Source of the DNA: Sphingomonadales bacterium
GTDB taxonomy: Bacteria; Pseudomonadota; Alphaproteobacteria; Sphingomonadales; Govanellaceae
Reading direction: 5' to 3'
Assembly: GCA_019455285.1 (NCBI GenBank)
Contig: JACFMS010000006.1
Coordinates: forward strand, 1-64,000
DNA length: 64,000 nt
In this document: positions 1 to 9,691 of the stretch, in pieces
Layout of the letters: every line of letters begins with the position of its first letter
Numbering within the stretch: position 1 is the first letter of the stretch
Notes under the pieces: model-generated
The model's input: only the letters and a program-made list of their open reading frames with translations
The model's database searches: none
What the model was told of the DNA's origin: nothing
Made by a program: the position numbers and the translations under genes

Positions 1-236
1 GAGCGGCGGAAGGTCAGCGTCGGATCGACCTCGTTCTTGATCTTGATGAGCGCGTCCAGCACCATCGGCCCGCAAGAGGCGAGATCGACCTCATAGGTAT
101 CCATGCGCGGATTTTCGCTGTCATCGGGACTCCAGCGATAGACCTTGAAGCGCTTGACCTTCTTCGCCCCGGCGGGCGCCTTGTGGGTCTTGCCGGATTT
201 CACTCTGGAATTCTTGGGAAGTCGAAATTCAACCAT
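1..236 (-). CDS. sdhB: Succinate dehydrogenase iron-sulfur subunit (N-terminal part)
   Basis: Only the first 78 residues are present; the gene runs off the left edge. The translation starts [11 protein letters not shown], has a basic N-terminal stretch, then [20 protein letters not shown] and [20 protein letters not shown], which is the start of the plant-type ferredoxin domain of SdhB. In this family it carries electrons from the SdhA flavin to the membrane anchor through three Fe-S clusters; the cluster cysteines lie beyond the edge, except one Cys in ASCGP that is not part of a CxxC motif. It is last in the sdhC-sdhD-sdhA-sdhB order, 105 bases after sdhA, and that gap holds a palindromic repeat. 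The ATG at 236 is the natural start. Confidence 0.95.
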   Translation of the reverse strand, partial: MVEFRLPKNSRVKSGKTHKAPAGAKKVKRFKVYRWSPDDSENPRMDTYEVDLASCGPMVLDALIKIKNEVDPTLTFRR

Positions 237-249
237 GGTTGCCTCTTTA

Positions 250-331
250 GTCCCGGTTCGGGCTGAGCCTGTCGAAGCCCATGAAACCCACTATCGGCAT
301 TCGTCCTTCGACAAGCTCAGGACGAACGGAG
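250..331. repeat. Palindromic intergenic repeat, family A (inverted pair)
   Basis: Two copies of a roughly 25-base unit face each other: 256-280 reads GTTCGGGCTGAGCCTGTCGA and onward, and the reverse complement of 306-330 reads GTTCGTCCTGAGCTTGTCGA and onward. Each unit is itself partly palindromic. The unit recurs upstream of ffh near 13406. It sits between sdhA and sdhB inside the operon, so it would be transcribed and could fold into a long hairpin. This kind of short repeat is common between genes of GC-rich proteobacteria; its function here is unknown. Confidence 0.8.
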
Positions 332-341
332 AATGTTCCGC

Positions 342-2129
342 TCAATACACCCTCGCCTTGGGCTTGATGTACTCGACCTCTTTGGTCAGGGTGTAGGTAT
401 GCACCGGACGGTAGTCGAGCGTCACCTTGCCGTCATCGAACCAGGCCACGGTGTGCTTCATCCAGCCCGCATCATCGCGATCAGCGAAATCCTCGCGCTT
501 GTGCGCGCCGCGGGATTCCTTGCGGTTTTCCGCGCCGTGCATGGTGACCACCGCCTGGCCGATGAGGTTGTCGAGCTCCAAGGTTTCGACAAGATCGCTG
601 TTCCAGACCAAAGAACGGTCGGTGATCTTAATGTCAGCCATGCGTTTGTAGACGACATCAATCAAGCGCTTGCCTTCTTCAAGCACGTCGCCGGTGCGGA
701 ACACCGAACAGTTGTTCTGCATGGTGCGCTGCATGTCGAGGCGAATGTCCGCCGTCGATGATCCGCCCTTGGCGTTGCGGAATTTATCGAGGCGGGCCAA
801 TGCCATGTCGGCGGCATCCTTGGGCAGGGGCTTATGCGGCTGGCCGGGCTTGATCACTTCCGCGGCACGGATCGCCGCCGAGCGGCCGAACACCACCAGA
901 TCGATCAGGGAATTGGAGCCCAAACGGTTGGCGCCATGCACCGAAACGCAGGCCGCCTCGCCCACTGCCATCAGGCCCGGCACCACGGCGTCCGGATCGC
1001 CGTTCTTCAAGGTCACCACCTCGGCCCGGTAGTTGGTGGGGATGCCGCCCATGTTGTAGTGCACGGTGGGCAGCACCGGGATCGGCTCCTTGGTGACATC
1101 GACGCCGGCGAAGATGCGCGACGACTCGGCAATGCCCGGCAGCCGTTCGTGAATGATCGCCGGGTCGAGGTGATCGAGATGGAGATAGATATGATCCTTG
1201 TTGGGACCGACGCCGCGGCCCTCGCGGATTTCCATGGCCATGGAGCGGCTGACCACGTCGCGCGACGCCAAGTCCTTGGCCGACGGCGCGTAACGCTCCA
1301 TGAAGCGCTCGCCCGCCGAGTTCACCAGATAGCCGCCCTCGCCGCGCACGCCCTCGGTAATCAGCACACCGGCGCCGTAAATGCCGGTGGGATGGAACTG
1401 CACGAATTCCATGTCCTGCAACGGCAGGCCGGCCCGGAGCACCATGCCGCCGCCGTCGCCGGTACAGGTATGGGCCGAGGTGCAGGAGAAATAAGCGCGG
1501 CCGTAGCCGCCGGTGGCGAGCACCACCATGTGGGCGCGAAAGCGATGCAGCGTGCCGGTGGCGAGATCGAGCGCGATGACGCCGCGGCATTCGCCGTCCG
1601 CCATGATGAGGTCGATGGCGAAATATTCGATGAAGAAATCGGCGTCGTGCTTCAAGGACTGCTGATAGAGCGCATGCAGCATGGCATGACCGGTGCGGTC
1701 GGCCGCCGCGCAGGTGCGCTGCGCCGCCGGACCTTCGCCGAATTTGGTAGTCATGCCGCCAAAGGCGCGCTGATAGATCTTGCCGTCCTCGGTGCGCGAG
1801 AACGGCAGGCCGTAATGCTCCAGCTCGATCACCGCCGCCGGCGCTTCCCTACACATGTATTCAATGGCGTCCTGGTCGCCGAGCCAGTCGGAGCCCTTGA
1901 CGGTATCGAACATGTGCCACTGCCAGGTGTCCTCGCCCATGTTGCCGAGCGCGGCGGCGATGCCGCCCTGCGCCGCCACGGTGTGGGAGCGGGTGGGAAA
2001 TACCTTGGTGATGCAGGCGGTCTTCAGACCGCGTTCGGCCATGCCCATGGTGGCGCGCAAGCCCGAGCCGCCGGCGCCGACGACGACGACATCATAGGCG
2101 TGATCGGTGATTGGATAGGCGGTGCTCAT
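342..2129 (-). CDS. sdhA: Succinate dehydrogenase flavoprotein subunit
   Basis: 595 residues, the normal length for SdhA. It oxidises succinate to fumarate on the cytoplasmic face of the membrane in TCA cycle/complex II. The N-terminal FAD fold shows [14 protein letters not shown] at about residues 16-29, followed by [15 protein letters not shown], which holds the histidine that binds FAD covalently. The substrate-site region [20 protein letters not shown] and the late FAD region [19 protein letters not shown] are intact. It follows sdhD by 7 bases, consistent with one transcript. Confidence 0.98.
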   Translation of the reverse strand: MSTAYPITDHAYDVVVVGAGGSGLRATMGMAERGLKTACITKVFPTRSHTVAAQGGIAAALGNMGEDTWQWHMFDTVKGSDWLGDQDAIEYMCREAPAAVIELEHYGLPFSRTEDGKIYQRAFGGMTTKFGEGPAAQRTCAAADRTGHAMLHALYQQSLKHDADFFIEYFAIDLIMADGECRGVIALDLATGTLHRFRAHMVVLATGGYGRAYFSCTSAHTCTGDGGGMVLRAGLPLQDMEFVQFHPTGIYGAGVLITEGVRGEGGYLVNSAGERFMERYAPSAKDLASRDVVSRSMAMEIREGRGVGPNKDHIYLHLDHLDPAIIHERLPGIAESSRIFAGVDVTKEPIPVLPTVHYNMGGIPTNYRAEVVTLKNGDPDAVVPGLMAVGEAACVSVHGANRLGSNSLIDLVVFGRSAAIRAAEVIKPGQPHKPLPKDAADMALARLDKFRNAKGGSSTADIRLDMQRTMQNNCSVFRTGDVLEEGKRLIDVVYKRMADIKITDRSLVWNSDLVETLELDNLIGQAVVTMHGAENRKESRGAHKREDFADRDDAGWMKHTVAWFDDGKVTLDYRPVHTYTLTKEVEYIKPKARVY

Positions 2130-2136
2130 TACGAAC

Positions 2137-2517
2137 TTACCCCTCGAAAGCGACGCGGAGGACGGCGAAGATGCTCGCCGCGGCGATGATAATGGAGGCG
2201 AAGGTCACGGTCATTTGCGCCGCCAGCTTCGCGCCTTCATGGTGGACATAGTCTTCAATCACCACTTGCAGGCCAAGCTTCAGGTGATAGAGCGTCGCGG
2301 CGAGAAAGAGCACCAGCAGAATAGCCACCAGCGGGATTGATACCCAGGTGCGCACCGTCTCGTAATCGGCGCCGACGAGGCCGACGATGGATGCGGTCAG
2401 CCAGACGGTCAGCGGAATGAGCGCGATCGCCGTTAAGCGTTGCAGCCACCAGTGATGAGTGCCGTTTTTCGCCGAGCCAAGGCCGCGCACTGCGCCTAAA
2501 GGAGTTTTCATGGTCAT
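2137..2517 (-). CDS. sdhD: Succinate dehydrogenase membrane anchor subunit SdhD
   Basis: 126 residues with three hydrophobic segments (about 28-48, 58-78 and 98-120). The stretch [17 protein letters not shown] holds the histidine expected to help bind heme b at the SdhC/SdhD interface. Together with SdhC it anchors SdhAB and forms the ubiquinone site. The start is ATG at 2517 with another in-frame ATG two codons later; either could be used. It begins 4 bases after the sdhC stop. Confidence 0.93.
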   Translation of the reverse strand: MTMKTPLGAVRGLGSAKNGTHHWWLQRLTAIALIPLTVWLTASIVGLVGADYETVRTWVSIPLVAILLVLFLAATLYHLKLGLQVVIEDYVHHEGAKLAAQMTVTFASIIIAAASIFAVLRVAFEG

Positions 2518-2521
2518 GGCC

Positions 2522-2914
2522 CTAGCCTCCGATTAAGCCGTAGCCGACGGCCCAGATAATCAGGGTCAGAACGATGGAGCCGCCGAGCACCAACAGGTTG
2601 GTCACGCGGACGGTGGGAAGCTCAAACCCCTGTCCCGTGTCCCACACCAGATGGCGGATGCCGTTGCACAGGTGCAGCATCAGCGACCAGGTGAAGCCCA
2701 AGAGCACCACCCGACCGAGCCAACTTGAAAGACAGACCTGAGCCTGCGCGAAGGCCTCCGGCCCTGAGGCCAGGGAGATGAGCCACCAAGCCAGCAGCAA
2801 CGTGCCGACGCCCAGCGCCACCCCGGTCGTCCGGTGCAGGATCGACAAGGTCATATGCAGGCCCCAGTGATAGACTTGGAGGTGCGGAGATAACGGGCGA
2901 TTGACTGTTGCCAT
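2522..2914 (-). CDS. sdhC: Succinate dehydrogenase cytochrome b556 subunit SdhC
   Basis: 130 residues. The N-terminus RPLSPHLQVYHWGLHMTLSI and the motif HLCNGIRHLVWDTG are hallmarks of SdhC; the SILHRTTG stretch belongs to the quinone site and the later His is the usual axial heme ligand. Three membrane helices are evident. It is the first gene of the sdh operon; the 144-base gap upstream carries a weak candidate promoter. Confidence 0.96.
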   Translation of the reverse strand: MATVNRPLSPHLQVYHWGLHMTLSILHRTTGVALGVGTLLLAWWLISLASGPEAFAQAQVCLSSWLGRVVLLGFTWSLMLHLCNGIRHLVWDTGQGFELPTVRVTNLLVLGGSIVLTLIIWAVGYGLIGG

Positions 2915-2993
2915 CGAAAACCCCTTGATTTTGTTCTCATTTGTTCTCCGGCCGTCGGGAAACGCCGGAGCCAGCGCGCGTAAACGGCTATCG

Positions 2994-3022
2994 TTTTAGT
3001 CCCTTCACCAAGGGAGGGTCAA
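2994..3022 (-). promoter_or_regulatory. Candidate promoter of the sdhCDAB operon
   Basis: On the minus strand TTGACC (3022-3017) is followed after 17 bases by CTAAAA (2999-2994). The -35 box and spacing are good, the -10 box is poor. It lies about 80 bases upstream of the sdhC start, between sdhC and the preceding hydratase gene. The spacer contains a small palindrome (TCCCTTGGTGAAGGGA). Read-through from the hydratase genes is an alternative. Confidence 0.35.
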
Positions 3023-3058
3023 GGGTGTCGCAATCCACCCCGCCCGGCCGCCGCCTGA

Positions 3059-4105
3059 TCACCGCGGCATCAGCGCCCAATAGTCGAGATCGAGCACCAC
3101 CGCCGGCAGATAGCCGCCATCCGCCGCGCGATCGGGGAACGCTGTCGCCGGCTCATTTTTAAGCCCCACCAGCCGTAAGCGGAGCGCGCCGACATCCTTG
3201 CGGCCTTTAATTTCGGCCTTGTCCAACACCTCGCTCCAGGCATAGACGGTGTCGCCGGCGATGCACGGCGCGACATGGCGACCGCCGTTCAAGGCGGCGA
3301 TGACGCAGGCGTTGCCAAGCCCGTTAAAGCTCAAGGCGCGGGTCAGCGAAATCACATGCCCGCCATAGACGATGCGCTCGCCCAAGCGGCCGGCGCGCTC
3401 GACATGCAAGTTGAAATGCACCCGCGCCGTATTCTGATAAAGCCTCGTCGCCAGCATGTGATCGGCGGCCTCGATGGTGACGCCGTCCACATGATCGATC
3501 TTCTCGCCTGGCTGGTAATCCCCCCAACGGTAGGGCGAACCGGCAAGTTCCGCGTCATAGCGGGAAAAGTTGACGCCTTCGGGCGCCGAGAGATCATCGG
3601 CAGCGACGTGGTCGGGCAGATCGGGCAGCACGGGGTCCGGCGTCGGCGACGCCTCGTCGCGCTTTTTCACCATCACCCAGCGCACGTAATCGAGCACCGC
3701 CTCGCCGCGCTGATTCCTGCCCACCGAGCGCACATAGACGTTGCCGGTCTTGCGGTTGGAGTTTTCCTTCAAGCCGATCACGGTGCTGACGGTGGATAAG
3801 GTGTCGCCGACATAAACCGGCCGCAGGAACCGGCCGTTGGCGTAGCCGAGATTGGCCACCGCATTCAAGGAAATGTCTGGCACCGTCTTGCCGAACACCA
3901 GATGGAAGGTGAGAAAATCGTCGATGGGCGCGCCGGCGTAGCATAAGTCGCGGGCGAATTCAGCCGAGGAATTTAACGCAAAGCGCGAGCCGTAAAGCGC
4001 GATATAAAGGCTCATGTCGCCGGCCGACACGGTGCGCGGCGTGGCGTGGCGAATCTCCTGACCGATGCGGAAGTCCTCGAAGAAATTTCCGGCGGCGTTT
4101 TTCAT
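3059..4105 (-). CDS. MaoC-family dehydratase, likely mesaconyl-CoA hydratase
   Basis: 348 residues forming two tandem hot-dog (MaoC-like) domains, at about 1-150 and 185-340. FFEDFRIGQEIRHATPRTVS opens the first and IVYGGHVISLTRALSFNGLG lies in the second. Length and sequence fit mesaconyl-CoA hydratase (beta-methylmalyl-CoA dehydratase) of the ethylmalonyl-CoA pathway, which hydrates mesaconyl-CoA to beta-methylmalyl-CoA. The lyase that would use that product is encoded 12 bases upstream in the same operon. Other MaoC hydratases share the fold, so the exact substrate is inferred from length and context. The ATG at 4105 follows an AAGGGGA ribosome binding site. Confidence 0.8.
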   Translation of the reverse strand: MKNAAGNFFEDFRIGQEIRHATPRTVSAGDMSLYIALYGSRFALNSSAEFARDLCYAGAPIDDFLTFHLVFGKTVPDISLNAVANLGYANGRFLRPVYVGDTLSTVSTVIGLKENSNRKTGNVYVRSVGRNQRGEAVLDYVRWVMVKKRDEASPTPDPVLPDLPDHVAADDLSAPEGVNFSRYDAELAGSPYRWGDYQPGEKIDHVDGVTIEAADHMLATRLYQNTARVHFNLHVERAGRLGERIVYGGHVISLTRALSFNGLGNACVIAALNGGRHVAPCIAGDTVYAWSEVLDKAEIKGRKDVGALRLRLVGLKNEPATAFPDRAADGGYLPAVVLDLDYWALMPR

Positions 4106-4117
4106 CGCGTGTTCCCC

Positions 4118-4999
4118 TTACTTGCCGCCGTCGAGCGCGGCGATAGCATCCGACAACGCCACCAGCCGCCGGGCGTTTTCCACGTGCAGTCCTTCCACCA
4201 GCTTGCCGTCCACCACCACCACGCCCTTGCCGGCGGCGCGCGCCGCCTCGTGTGCGGCGATGATGCGGCGGGAATAGTCGATCTCTTGCGCGCTGGGCGC
4301 GAAGGCGGCGTTGGCGGCGGCGAGCTGCTTGGGGTGACTGAGCGTCTTGCCGTCAAAGCCCAGCTCCACGCCCTGCTGGCAGGCGGCGGCAAAGCCTTCC
4401 TCGTCGTTTAAATCGAGATAGACGCCGTCGAGCACCGCCAGACCCTCGGCGCGGGCGGCGAGGAGCGCGATCGCCAGGCTGGTCAGCATCGGCAGCCGCA
4501 GCGGCGTGTGATGGGCGTGCAAGTCCTTGGTCAAATCCGAGGTGCCCATGACGAAGCCGGCAAGGCGCGGGGTAGCGGCGGCGATCTCCTCGGCGCGCAG
4601 GATGGCGCGGGGCGTCTCCATCATGCACCACAGCGCGAGCGCGGGCGCGGCCCCCGCCTCGACCATGATTTTCTCCGCCGCCCGCACGGTGGCGGCGCTG
4701 TCGACTTTAGGGAGCAGAATGCCATGGGGCTGCGCCTTGGCGGCGGCGGCGATATCCTCATAGCCCCACGGCGTCTCCAGGCCGTTGACCCGGATCAGAA
4801 GCTCGCGCCCGCCGTAGCCGCCGGCCTTGACCGCCTCGACCACGTTGCGCCGGGCCTCGACCTTGGCGTCCGGCGATACCGCGTCTTCGAGATCGAGGAT
4901 CAGGGCGTCGGCCGCGAGCTCCCGCGCCTTTTCCAGCGCCCGGGTGTTGGCGCCCGGCATATAAAGCATGCTGCGACGAGGACGGGCGGTGGCGGCCAT
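4118..4999 (-). CDS. CitE/HpcH-type CoA ester lyase, likely malyl-CoA / beta-methylmalyl-CoA lyase
   Basis: 293 residues of the CitE/HpcH aldolase family, a TIM barrel with Mg2+. Visible family motifs are RRSMLYMPGAN at the N-terminus, DALILDLEDAV, the substrate-binding arginine in LLIRVNGLETPWGYED, and the metal ligands in WCMMETPRAI and GFVMGTSDLTKDL. Paired with the downstream hydratase it probably cleaves beta-methylmalyl-CoA to glyoxylate and propionyl-CoA (and/or malyl-CoA to glyoxylate and acetyl-CoA). The start ATG has an AAGGAGAT site. A thioesterase role, as for the Mcl2 paralogue, cannot be excluded. Confidence 0.82.
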   Translation of the reverse strand: MAATARPRRSMLYMPGANTRALEKARELAADALILDLEDAVSPDAKVEARRNVVEAVKAGGYGGRELLIRVNGLETPWGYEDIAAAAKAQPHGILLPKVDSAATVRAAEKIMVEAGAAPALALWCMMETPRAILRAEEIAAATPRLAGFVMGTSDLTKDLHAHHTPLRLPMLTSLAIALLAARAEGLAVLDGVYLDLNDEEGFAAACQQGVELGFDGKTLSHPKQLAAANAAFAPSAQEIDYSRRIIAAHEAARAAGKGVVVVDGKLVEGLHVENARRLVALSDAIAALDGGK

Positions 5000-5044
5000 G
5001 GGCGGATCTCCTTAGGGCTGGTTTCTTACGTAATGTTGCGCCGC

Positions 5045-5072
5045 ACTATAGCGCCGCCTTGGCCTCTGGCAA
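5045..5072 (-). promoter_or_regulatory. Promoter of the lyase-hydratase operon
   Basis: On the minus strand TTGCCA (5072-5067), a 16-base spacer and TATAGT (5050-5045) form a good sigma-70 type promoter. It lies about 45 bases upstream of the lyase start codon. Nothing else competes for the position. Confidence 0.6.
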
Positions 5073-5112
5073 AGAGGAGTTGTCCGGACTTTTTAAGAAA
5101 TCACGGGGTGCA

Positions 5113-5188
5113 GTAGCGTGGTCAAGCGGCACGCGGACCCACGATAATCCGTATTATGGTGGGTTCGCTGACGCTTAACCCACCCTAC
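5113..5188. repeat. Palindromic intergenic repeat, family C, copy 1
   Basis: A 76-base element beginning GTAGCGTGGTCAAGC and ending GCTTAACCCACCCTAC, so its ends are imperfect inverted repeats that could form a long hairpin. A second copy lies at 60907-60982. It sits between asd and the lyase operon and may end asd-distal transcripts or simply be a mobile intergenic repeat. Confidence 0.75.
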
Positions 5189-5236
5189 ACTGACCGCTGG
5201 ATTGCGTCGCTTCGCTCGCAATGACTGCCTGAAGCC

Positions 5237-6259
5237 TCACGCAGCTTTCTTCAAGTACCGCGCGCATAAGGACTCGGCGATTTGCACGGCGTTTAATGCC
5301 GCGCCCTTGCGCAGGTTGTCGGAGACCACCCACATCGCCAAGCCATGCTTTACCGTCGGGTCATTGCGGATGCGGCTGATGAAGGTGGCGTATTCGCCAA
5401 CGCACTCGATGGGGGTGATGTAGCCGCCGTTCTCGCGCTTATCGACCACCATGCAGCCCGGCGCTTGGCGCAAGATTTCCCGCGCCGCGTCCGCCGATAA
5501 GGGCTTTTCAAACTCGATGTTGACCGCCTCGGAATGGCCGACGAACACCGGCACCCGCACGCAGGTCGCCGTTACCTTGATGTCGGGATCGAGGATCTTA
5601 TTGGTCTCCGCCACCATCTTCCATTCTTCCTTGGTGTACCCGTCGGCCATGAAGACGTCGATGTGCGGGATGACGTTGAAGGCGATCTGTTTGGGAAACT
5701 TCTTCGGCGCCAATTCTTCGTTGGTGTAGATGCGTTTTGTTTGGTTGAAAAGCTCATCCATCGCCTCATGGCCCGCGCCCGACACCGACTGATAGGTGGA
5801 GACCACCACGCGCTTGATCTTGGCGGCGTCATGCAAGGGCTTCAAGGCCACCACCATCTGCGCCGTCGAGCAGTTGGGATTGGCGATGATGTTTTTCTTA
5901 CTATAGCGCTCCAGCGCGTCGGCGTTGACTTCCGGCACGATGAGCGGCACATCCGCGTCCATGCGATAGAACGAGGAATTATCGATCACCACGCAGCCCT
6001 GGGCGGCGATCTTCGGCGCCCATTCCTTGGCTGGGCCGGAGCCCGCCGACATCAGGCAGATATCCCAGCCGGTAAAATCGAAATCATCGAGCGCCTTGAC
6101 CTTCAACACGCCATCGCCGAAGGTCGCTTCCTGGCCCAGCGAACGGCGCGAGGCGATGGCCGCCACTTCGTCCGCCGGAAACTGGCGTTCGTGCAAGATG
6201 TTCAGCATTTCGCGGCCCACATTCCCCGTGGCGCCCACCACCGCAACCCTGTAACCCAT
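5237..6259 (-). CDS. asd: Aspartate-semialdehyde dehydrogenase
   Basis: 340 residues. Reduces aspartyl phosphate to aspartate semialdehyde with NADPH, at the branch to lysine/diaminopimelate, threonine and methionine. The NADP fold starts YRVAVVGATGNVGREML; the catalytic cysteine lies in IIANPNCSTAQMVVALKPL, and SVSGAGHEAMDEL follows. An upstream in-frame TTG exists at 6271, but the ATG at 6259 is preceded by GGAG at proper spacing and starts at the conserved MGYRVAVVGA. It lies downstream of leuB, from which a repeat element separates it. Confidence 0.97.
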   Translation of the reverse strand: MGYRVAVVGATGNVGREMLNILHERQFPADEVAAIASRRSLGQEATFGDGVLKVKALDDFDFTGWDICLMSAGSGPAKEWAPKIAAQGCVVIDNSSFYRMDADVPLIVPEVNADALERYSKKNIIANPNCSTAQMVVALKPLHDAAKIKRVVVSTYQSVSGAGHEAMDELFNQTKRIYTNEELAPKKFPKQIAFNVIPHIDVFMADGYTKEEWKMVAETNKILDPDIKVTATCVRVPVFVGHSEAVNIEFEKPLSADAAREILRQAPGCMVVDKRENGGYITPIECVGEYATFISRIRNDPTVKHGLAMWVVSDNLRKGAALNAVQIAESLCARYLKKAA

Positions 6260-6295
6260 GTTCGTCTCCAAAAAAGTTACTTCGCCTATCTCACT

Positions 6296-6365
6296 GTCAT
6301 GCCCGCGTAGGCGGGCATCCAGACTCTTTTATTCAAGACTGGACCCCCGCCTTCGCGGGGGTGAC
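6296..6365. repeat. Palindromic intergenic repeat, family B, copy 1
   Basis: Two hairpins in tandem, GTCATGCCCGCGTAGGCGGG at the left and CCCCCGCCTTCGCGGGGGTG at the right, with ends GTCAT...GTGAC forming an outer inverted repeat. The family recurs at 11849, 36287 and 42149. It lies between leuB and asd and may weaken or end transcription between them. Confidence 0.85.
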
Positions 6366-6371
6366 AAAAAA

Positions 6372-7478
6372 TCATTTCCCACTCAGCGCCGTCAACGCCT
6401 GCAAAATGGCGTCGCCCATGCCGGCGGTGCCGACCTTGGTCGCGCCCGGCTCCATGATGTCGCCGGTGCGAATGCCGTCGGTCAACACCTTCTCCACCGC
6501 CTGCTCCAGCAAATCCGCATCCGCGCCGCGATTAAACGAATACCTGAGCGCCATGGCGAAACTGAGGATGCTGGCGATGGGGTTGGCGACGCCCTTGCCG
6601 GCGATATCCGGCGCGCTGCCATGAATGGGCTCGTACATCGCCTTAGCTCTTCCCGACTTATCCGCCGCGCCCAGGGACGCCGAGGGCAGCATGCCCAACG
6701 AGCCGGTGAGCATCGCCGCCTCGTCCGACAGCATGTCGCCGAACAGGTTATCGGTGACGATGACGTCGAACTGCTTGGGCGCGCGCACCAGCTGCATGGC
6801 GCAATTGTCGGCGAGCATGTGATCGAGCGCGATCGACGGATATTCGTGGTCATGCACCCATTGCACTTCCTCGCGCCACAACAGCCCTGATTCCATGACG
6901 TTGGATTTCTCCGCCGAAGTGACCTTGCCGCGCCGTTTGCCGGCGAGATCGAACGCCACCCGCGCCACCCGGCGAATTTCCTCGGTGGCGTAGACCTGCG
7001 TGTTCACCCCGCGCCGCGTGCCATCGGGAAGCGTTTCAATGCCGCGTGGCTCGCCGAAATAGACGCCGCCGGTCAGCTCGCGCACGATCATGATGTCAAG
7101 CCCTTCCACCAGTTCCGGCTTCAGGCTGGAGGCTTTGACCAACGGCTTGAAGCACAAGGCGGGGCGCAGGTTGGCGAACAACTCCAGATCCTTGCGCAGG
7201 CGCAGGAGGGCCGCCTCGGGCCGCTTGTCGAACGACACCTTGGCCCATTGCGGCCCACCCACCGCGCCAAACAGCACCGCGTCCGAGGCCAGCGCTTTCG
7301 CCATCGCCGCGTCGGTTACCGGCACGCCGTGTTTATCGTAAGAGACGCCGCCCACCAGATCATCTTCCAGGACGCAGGAAAAGCCGCGCTTCTCCGTAAA
7401 CCAATGAATGACGCGGCGCACTTCACCCATCACCTCAGGTCCAATGCCATCGCCAGGAAGGATCAATATTTTATACAT
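6372..7478 (-). CDS. leuB: 3-isopropylmalate dehydrogenase
   Basis: 368 residues, the usual length. Third step of leucine synthesis: NAD-dependent oxidative decarboxylation of 3-isopropylmalate. Visible features are the N-terminal [20 protein letters not shown], the substrate-binding region [33 protein letters not shown] with the metal-binding aspartates, and the NAD-site loop [15 protein letters not shown]. It is 18 bases downstream of leuD in a leuC-leuD-leuB gene order. Confidence 0.98.
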   Translation of the reverse strand: MYKILILPGDGIGPEVMGEVRRVIHWFTEKRGFSCVLEDDLVGGVSYDKHGVPVTDAAMAKALASDAVLFGAVGGPQWAKVSFDKRPEAALLRLRKDLELFANLRPALCFKPLVKASSLKPELVEGLDIMIVRELTGGVYFGEPRGIETLPDGTRRGVNTQVYATEEIRRVARVAFDLAGKRRGKVTSAEKSNVMESGLLWREEVQWVHDHEYPSIALDHMLADNCAMQLVRAPKQFDVIVTDNLFGDMLSDEAAMLTGSLGMLPSASLGAADKSGRAKAMYEPIHGSAPDIAGKGVANPIASILSFAMALRYSFNRGADADLLEQAVEKVLTDGIRTGDIMEPGATKVGTAGMGDAILQALTALSGK

Positions 7479-7496
7479 CGTGGGCTTCCTCTTTTT

Positions 7497-8102
7497 TTAC
7501 AACCACGGCTGGCTGACGCGCCGCCGTTCTTCGAACTGCGTGATGGCGTCGGCATGCTGCAAGGTGATGCCGATGTCATCAAGGCCATTCAATAAGCAGT
7601 GCTTGCGAAACGGGTCGATGTCGAACGTCACCCGACCGCCGTCGGGGCCGGTGATTTCCTGCTTTTCCAGATCGACGGTGATGATGGCGTTGGAGCCCCG
7701 GCTGGCGTCATCCAGCAGTTTGTCGATGATATCCTGCGTTACAACGATGGGCAGGATGCCGTTCTTGAAACAATTATTGTAAAAGATGTCTGCGAACGAT
7801 GGCGCGATGATGCAGCGGATGCCAAGATCGAGGATCGCCCACGGCGCATGCTCGCGGCTCGATCCGCAACCGAAATTCGCCCCAGCAATAAGAATCTTGG
7901 CGTTTTTATAGGCCGGCTGATTGAGCACGAAATCGGGCCGTTCCCTGCCCGCTTCGTCATAACGCAATTCATGGAACGCCGCCTTGCCGAGACCGGAGCG
8001 CTTGATGGTTTTCAAGAACTGCTTGGGGATGATCATGTCGGTATCGACATTGACCATGGGCAACGGCGCGGCGATGCCACGCAAGGTCGTAAACTTTTCC
8101 AT
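7497..8102 (-). CDS. leuD: 3-isopropylmalate dehydratase small subunit
   Basis: 201 residues from the ATG at 8102. The reading frame extends upstream to 8135, but [20 protein letters not shown] is the conserved LeuD N-terminus and an AAGGGAG site, overlapping the leuC stop codon, sits just upstream. [20 protein letters not shown] is the family signature for the swivelling domain. Forms the isomerase with LeuC that converts 2- to 3-isopropylmalate. Confidence 0.97.
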   Translation of the reverse strand: MEKFTTLRGIAAPLPMVNVDTDMIIPKQFLKTIKRSGLGKAAFHELRYDEAGRERPDFVLNQPAYKNAKILIAGANFGCGSSREHAPWAILDLGIRCIIAPSFADIFYNNCFKNGILPIVVTQDIIDKLLDDASRGSNAIITVDLEKQEITGPDGGRVTFDIDPFRKHCLLNGLDDIGITLQHADAITQFEERRRVSQPWL

Positions 8103-8115
8103 CGCGTGATCTCCC

Positions 8116-9528
8116 TTAGCCAAACTTCCGCACATCGGTGAGATAGCCGGTCACGGCGGCGGCCGCCGCCATGGCGGGACTCATCAAATGGGTGCGCCCG
8201 CCCGCGCCCTGGCGGCCTTCGAAATTACGATTCGATGTTGCAGCGCAACGCTCACCCGGCTCCAGCCGATCGGGATTCATCGCCAGACACATGGAGCAGC
8301 CCGGCTCGCGCCATTCAAAGCCCGCCTCGATGAAGATGCGGTCAAGCCCTTCCTCTTCCGCCTGATGCTTAATCAGGCCCGAGCCCGGCACCACCATGGC
8401 CCCCACGTGCGCGGCAACTTTCCGGCCCTTGGCGATGGCGGCGGCGGCGCGCAGGTCCTCGATGCGACTGTTGGTGCACGAACCGATGAAGACGCGGTCG
8501 ATCTTCACGTCGGTCAAGGGCGTACCCGGCGTCAATCCCATGTAGTGCAGCGCACGCTCCATGGCCTTGCGCTTACCTTCATCCGCAACGCTGGCCGGAT
8601 CGGGCACCGCGGCCGTAATGGGGGCGACGTCCTCGGGGCTGGTGCCCCAGGTGACCTGCGGCGCGATTGAGCTGGCGTCGATCTCCACCACCTTGTCAAA
8701 GTGCGCGCCGTCATCGCTTTTCAAGGTTCGCCAGTAGCTCACCGCCTGTTCAAAAAGCGCGCCCTTGGGCGCCAGCGGCCGGCCGCGCACATAGTCGAAG
8801 GTGACCTCATCGGGGGCAATGAGGCCGGCCCGCGCGCCGGCTTCGATGGTCATATTGCACACCGTCATGCGGCCTTCCATGGAAAGCGTGCGGATCGCCT
8901 CGCCGGTGTACTCGATGACGTGACCGGTGCCGCCCGCCGTGCCGATCTTGCCGATGATGGCGAGCACGATGTCCTTGGCGGTAACGCCCGGCCCCACCGC
9001 GCCCGGTACATGCACCCGCATGTTCTTGGATTTTTTCAGCAAGAGCGTTTCGGTGGCGAGCACGTGCTCCACCTCCGAGGTGCCGATGCCGAAGGCGAGC
9101 GCGCCGAACGCGCCGTGGGTGGCGGTATGGCTGTCGCCGCAGACGATGGTGGCGCCGGGCAGGGTAAAGCCCTGTTCCGGCCCGGTGACGTGGACGATGC
9201 CCTGGCGCACGTCCAGCATGGGGATATAGGGCACGCCGAACGCCTTGCAGTTTGCTTCCAGGGCCGCCAATTGCGTCGCCGATTCCGGATCATCGATCCT
9301 CTCCGCCCGGTCAGGCGTGGTGGGTACGTTATGGTCGGGCACCGCCAGCACCGCTTCCGGCCGCCGCACTTTACGACCAGCCGCGCGCAAGCCTTCGAAT
9401 GCCTGCGGGCTTGTCACCTCGTGCACCAGGTGGCGGTCGATATAAAGGATGGTGGCGCCGTCCTCGGTCACACGCACTGCGTGGGCGTCCCAAATCTTGT
9501 CGTAGAGCGTGCGCGGCTGTGCGTTCAT
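8116..9528 (-). CDS. leuC: 3-isopropylmalate dehydratase large subunit
   Basis: 470 residues, aconitase-family catalytic subunit. The cysteines that bind the [4Fe-4S] cluster are in [14 protein letters not shown] (about residue 350) and in [11 protein letters not shown] (about 410-413). [20 protein letters not shown] is also conserved. It is first of leuC-leuD-leuB. I see no leader-peptide gene with Leu codons or an attenuator between it and the upstream terminator. Confidence 0.98.
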   Translation of the reverse strand: MNAQPRTLYDKIWDAHAVRVTEDGATILYIDRHLVHEVTSPQAFEGLRAAGRKVRRPEAVLAVPDHNVPTTPDRAERIDDPESATQLAALEANCKAFGVPYIPMLDVRQGIVHVTGPEQGFTLPGATIVCGDSHTATHGAFGALAFGIGTSEVEHVLATETLLLKKSKNMRVHVPGAVGPGVTAKDIVLAIIGKIGTAGGTGHVIEYTGEAIRTLSMEGRMTVCNMTIEAGARAGLIAPDEVTFDYVRGRPLAPKGALFEQAVSYWRTLKSDDGAHFDKVVEIDASSIAPQVTWGTSPEDVAPITAAVPDPASVADEGKRKAMERALHYMGLTPGTPLTDVKIDRVFIGSCTNSRIEDLRAAAAIAKGRKVAAHVGAMVVPGSGLIKHQAEEEGLDRIFIEAGFEWREPGCSMCLAMNPDRLEPGERCAATSNRNFEGRQGAGGRTHLMSPAMAAAAAVTGYLTDVRKFG

Positions 9529-9548
9529 GTCATTACTCTATCGATAGC

Positions 9549-9590
9549 AAAAAACAAAAAATCCGGACCCTGTTATCACCTGGGTCCGGA
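9549..9590 (-). terminator. Rho-independent terminator after rplS
   Basis: On the minus strand TCCGGACCC (9590-9582) and GGGTCCGGA (9570-9562) form a perfect 9-bp stem with an 11-base loop, followed at once by TTTTTTGTTTTTT. It lies 100 bases past the rplS stop and 21 bases before the leuC start, so it separates the rpsP-rimM-trmD-rplS transcript from the leu genes. A second inverted repeat (GGGCCGCC / GGCGGCCC) is found between it and rplS at about 9620-9663, but has no T-run on this strand. Confidence 0.85.
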
Positions 9591-9691
9591 CCTTGATGGA
9601 ACCTGCGACCCTTGGAACCCGGGCCGCCTTGATCTTCTGGGAGGTATCTTTCCCGGGCGGCCCCTTTTTGCGCCACCCGACGAGGACAATC

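Noticed and set aside
834-2189. Long open frame of 451 codons on the plus strand
   Set aside because: It is antisense to sdhA, a well-supported gene; the translation is rich in Arg, His and Gly, typical of a shadow frame in GC-rich DNA.
9620-9663. Second terminator after rplS
   Set aside because: The inverted repeat GGGCCGCC/GGCGGCCC has a long loop, and on the minus strand it is not followed by a T-run.
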